From the NCBI RefSeq assembly GCF_013744875.1, contig NZ_CP059399.1:6014001-6078000 (forward strand): a stretch of 64,000 nt of DNA, given 5' to 3'. A model generated the notes under the pieces. It was not told where the DNA came from. It worked only from the letters and a program-made list of their open reading frames with translations, and did not search any database. Origin of the DNA: Nocardia huaxiensis (GTDB lineage Bacteria > Actinomycetota > Actinomycetes > Mycobacteriales > Mycobacteriaceae). A program made the position numbers and the translations under genes. Positions 61,466-64,000 of the stretch are shown one piece after another; position 1 is the first letter of the stretch; each line of letters begins with the position of its first letter.

Positions 61466-63414
61466 GCGGACGCGGGCTTGCGGAGCGCCGCGAGGAACAT
61501 GGCATCCGTGCCGTGGCGGTGCGGCCACAGCTGCGCGCCCGGCCCATCGCCGAGTTCCGGTACGCCCGGCAGCAATTCGCGGGTGTCGAGCTGCTCGGCC
61601 CCGGTCCGCCGCGCTACATCGGCGACGACGGAGACGGTCTCCGGCAGGTGCGGGGAACAGGTCGAGTAGACCACCACTCCCCCGGGTCGCAGCAGATCCC
61701 ATGCGGCGGTGAGCAATTCCCGCTGCAGGGTGACCAGCTCGCGCACATCGGACGGCTGCCGCCGCCACCGTGCCTCGGGCCGGCGGCGCAGCGCACCCAG
61801 GCCCGTGCAGGGCGCGTCCACGAGAATCCGGTCGTAGCCGGGCTCGAGCCCGCTGTCGCGGCCGTCGGCCACATGCACGTCCACCGGCATGCCGCGAGTT
61901 GCCTTGCGCACCAGGTCGGCTCGATGCTCGGCGGGTTCCACCGCGTCGACGTGGAAGCCGTCGATATCGGCGAGCGCACCCAGCAGCGCCGTCTTGCCGC
62001 CCGGCCCCGCACACAGGTCCAGCCAGCGCCCGCCGTCCGGGCCCGACAGCGGCGCACGCGATACCGCCAGCGCCACCAGCTGACTGCCTTCGTCCTGCAC
62101 GGCGGCCATGCCCTCGCGCACGGGTTCCAGCTTCGCCGGATCCCCGCCGTCCAGGTACACCGCGTACGGCGACCAGCGGCCCTCCTCGCCTCCGGTCACC
62201 AAAGCCAGTTCCTCGGCGGAGATTTCGCCGGGCCGGGCGACAAGATGCACCGCGGGCCGGGCGTCGTCGGCCTCGAGCACGTCTTTCAGCTCACCGGCCC
62301 GCGCGCCCAGCGCATCCGCGAACGCCTGTGCGATCCACACCGGATGCGCGTATTCGAAGGCCAAGCGCCCCAGCGGATCCCGAGGCGCGAGCTGCTCCAC
62401 CCACTCCTCGGTGGTCTTCTCCGCGACCCGTCGCAGCACCGCGTTCACGAACCCGGCCCGCCCCTGCCCGAACTCATTGCGCACCAGCGCCACCGACGTG
62501 TCCACCGCCGCGTGCGCCCCGATCCGAGTCCGCAGCAACTGATAGGTCCCCAACCGCAAAGCATCCAGCAGCGTCCCGTCGATCTCCTCGACGGGACGCC
62601 CGGCTCCCGCCGCGATCACCGCATCCAGCAACCCCTGCGACCGGCAGGCCCCGTACGTCAGCTCGGTGGCCAGTGCGGCATCCCGCCCACTGATCTTCCG
62701 TTCCCGCAACATGGTCGGCAGCACGAGATTCGCGTACGCATCCCGCTCCCGCACCGCCCGCAGCACATCCCGCGCCACCAGCCGCACCGGATCGCCCCCG
62801 TGCCCGGCCGAATCACCGCGCTTGGCACCCCCGCCCCGCGCTCCGCCGTTCCCGCCCTTGCGCGGCGACCCCGCCGAACCCGAGCCCTCCGCGCGGCCCC
62901 GATTACGCTGCGGCGCACCGTATTCACGGTCATCGCCGGGGCGGCCGGACCGGGCGGCCGCGCGCCCTGCCGGATGATCGGAACCCGCTGTCTCACTCCG
63001 GCGTTTGAAGCCGCCGCCGTTCCCGGCCGCGCGCGCGTCGGAGCGGCCCGACCAGCTACCGCCGGTGCGGCCGCCACGGGAATCGCCGCGGCTGCCGCCG
63101 CGCTGCTCGTCGTCGCGGCCGCGGTTGCCTGCTGCGCGGCGGTCGCTCGAACCGGTCGCACGCTCATCGGAGCGGCGACCCGCTTGGCCGCCGCTGTTGC
63201 GGGTGGACCGGGGATTGTCGCCGTCGGCCGCCGCGTCGCGCCGGAAGCCTTGTCGCGCGGCTTGATTACTGCGGCCGCCGCCACGCTGTTCGTCGTCGCG
63301 GCCGCGGTAGCCACCCGTGCGGCTGCCGGGGTTGCGTGCGCTGGTGCGGTCGCCGGTGCGCGGGTTTGCGTCGTCTCGGCGTGCGCGGCCGTTGTCCCGA
63401 TCGGGGCGGGTCAT
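61462..63414 (-). CDS. rsmB: 16S rRNA m5C methyltransferase RsmB/Fmu with RG-rich N-terminal extension
   Basis: RNA cytosine-5 methyltransferase of 650 residues, about 200 longer than usual for RsmB (E. coli 429, M. tuberculosis Fmu 457). The extra N-terminus, residues 1-205, is low-complexity Arg/Gly/Asp/Ser with RGG-like elements and a repeated [10 protein letters not shown] (near residues 37 and 98). The ordered part starts at [13 protein letters not shown] with the NusB-like domain, then the SAM site [19 protein letters not shown] near 470, and the catalytic cysteines in [13 protein letters not shown] near 528 and [11 protein letters not shown] near 583. The ATG overlaps the fmt stop (ATGA), the conserved fmt-rsmB coupling. 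Confidence 0.93.
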   Translation of the reverse strand: MTRPDRDNGRARRDDANPRTGDRTSARNPGSRTGGYRGRDDEQRGGGRSNQAARQGFRRDAAADGDNPRSTRNSGGQAGRRSDERATGSSDRRAAGNRGRDDEQRGGSRGDSRGGRTGGSWSGRSDARAAGNGGGFKRRSETAGSDHPAGRAAARSGRPGDDREYGAPQRNRGRAEGSGSAGSPRKGGNGGARGGGAKRGDSAGHGGDPVRLVARDVLRAVRERDAYANLVLPTMLRERKISGRDAALATELTYGACRSQGLLDAVIAAGAGRPVEEIDGTLLDALRLGTYQLLRTRIGAHAAVDTSVALVRNEFGQGRAGFVNAVLRRVAEKTTEEWVEQLAPRDPLGRLAFEYAHPVWIAQAFADALGARAGELKDVLEADDARPAVHLVARPGEISAEELALVTGGEEGRWSPYAVYLDGGDPAKLEPVREGMAAVQDEGSQLVALAVSRAPLSGPDGGRWLDLCAGPGGKTALLGALADIDGFHVDAVEPAEHRADLVRKATRGMPVDVHVADGRDSGLEPGYDRILVDAPCTGLGALRRRPEARWRRQPSDVRELVTLQRELLTAAWDLLRPGGVVVYSTCSPHLPETVSVVADVARRTGAEQLDTRELLPGVPELGDGPGAQLWPHRHGTDAMFLAALRKPASA

Positions 63415-64000
63415 CCGATCACCGTGCCGGGCTGCAGGCGCGCGCCGCGGGCCCAGTCGAGGGCGGGCATCATGCGCTTGCCTTGCGGCTGGACTTCGGT
63501 GAGGCGGACGGCCGTGGTGGCGGTGCCGAGGAAGACGCCGGATTTGCGGATGTCGATGGTGCTCACCGGAAGAGACTCCTCCACGAGTTCCACGGGGCCG
63601 AGTTTGAGGCGTTTGCCGTCGATTTCGGTCCAGGCGCCCGGGGCCGGGGTGACCGCGCGAATGCGGCGGGAGATGGCCAGGGCGGGCTGGTCCCAGCGGA
63701 TGTGGGCGGTGTCGGCGTCGATCTTGGGGGCGTAGGAGATTCCCTCGGTGGACTGCGGAATCGCTTGCAGGGCACCGGCTTCTATGCCGTCCATGGTGGA
63801 TTCCAGGAGGTGGGCGCCACTTTCGGCGAGACGGTCCAGGAGGATGCCCGCGGTGTCGGTGACACGGACCTTCTCGGTCATGGTGCCGAAGACCGGGCCG
63901 GTGTCGAGGCCCTTCTCGATCTGGAACGTGGCCGCGCCGGTGATTTCGTCACCGGCGAGGATGGCCGCCTGCACGGGGGCCGCGCCACGCCAGGCGGGCA
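63411..64000 (-). CDS. fmt: methionyl-tRNA formyltransferase, N-terminal part beyond window
   Basis: C-terminal part (about 196 codons) of the enzyme that formylates initiator Met-tRNA. The visible sequence runs from [19 protein letters not shown] through [18 protein letters not shown] text (here [20 protein letters not shown]) to the C-terminal tRNA-binding beta domain ([20 protein letters not shown]). The window's right edge removes the N-terminal catalytic region. It is upstream of and overlaps rsmB by 4 bases, the usual bacterial order. Confidence 0.95.
   Translation of the reverse strand, partial: PAWRGAAPVQAAILAGDEITGAATFQIEKGLDTGPVFGTMTEKVRVTDTAGILLDRLAESGAHLLESTMDGIEAGALQAIPQSTEGISYAPKIDADTAHIRWDQPALAISRRIRAVTPAPGAWTEIDGKRLKLGPVELVEESLPVSTIDIRKSGVFLGTATTAVRLTEVQPQGKRMMPALDWARGARLQPGTVIG

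Overview
The window is high-GC DNA (roughly 70%) from an actinomycete, most likely Nocardia or a close Mycobacteriales relative. Three things point there. The order fmt - rsmB - rpe - rib genes - uvrC - rapZ - yvcK - whiA - gap - pgk - tpiA is the backbone known from Mycobacterium tuberculosis (Rv1406 to Rv1438). A FAD monooxygenase closely resembles nocardial rifampicin monooxygenase Rox. Many genes have a TANNNT -10 box only 5-7 bases before the start codon, as expected of leaderless actinobacterial transcripts. No rRNA, tRNA, CRISPR array, IS element or phage gene was seen.

Layout. 1-5.4 kb: an exporter (cut by the left edge) with its TetR regulator, diverging from a secreted lipase, a META-domain lipoprotein, an enoyl-CoA hydratase and a DEDDh exonuclease. 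5.5-10.3 kb: a fused E1 alpha/beta 2-oxoacid dehydrogenase converging on a UvrA-like ABC ATPase, which diverges from a WYL regulator. 11.3-17.4 kb: an M56 membrane peptidase, an MFS/cysteine-synthase-like pair, then a BlaI/CopY-type repressor between a small His/Cys-containing membrane protein and a Tat-exported multicopper oxidase. Both repressor flanks carry the same 24-bp operator, and a third copy sits alone at 7975. 17.4-22.7 kb: an ACT-domain protein, a PARG-type macrodomain hydrolase, and two tandem PhoD-like phosphatases flanking a YggT-like protein. 22.7-26.6 kb: a radical-copper (galactose/glyoxal oxidase-like) protein diverging from the Rox-like monooxygenase, with a sequence matching the rifamycin-associated element between them. 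26.7-30.3 kb: a large LuxR-type ATPase regulator and a small alpha/beta hydrolase.

30.3-38.8 kb is core genome on the minus strand: gap-pgk-tpiA (glycolysis) and uvrC / rapZ-yvcK-whiA (repair, envelope metabolism and division control). 38.9-53.3 kb is accessory: small secreted proteins, an AlkX/YcaQ-type DNA glycosylase, a large FAD dehydrogenase, a response regulator / stand-alone receiver / histidine kinase set, an asparagine-permease-like transporter, a gamma-glutamyltransferase lipoprotein, and an AurF-like di-iron oxygenase plus acyl-CoA dehydrogenase facing a TetR gene across a 44-bp perfect dyad. 53.3-64 kb returns to the backbone: PH-domain protein, ribH, ribBA, ribE, then a class-A beta-lactamase-like lipoprotein with an ArsR-type gene where ribD would be expected, rpe, an inserted rsbW-sigF pair, rsmB with a very long RG-rich N-terminus, and the C-terminal part of fmt at the right edge.

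The most distinctive features are regulatory: a probable BlaI/CopY-type copper regulon with three matching operators, the rifamycin-type element shared by a drug-modifying flavoenzyme and a copper-radical oxidase, several near-perfect operator dyads in divergent promoters, and widespread leaderless starts. Start codons are assigned by eye, and functions are inferred from family motifs only.
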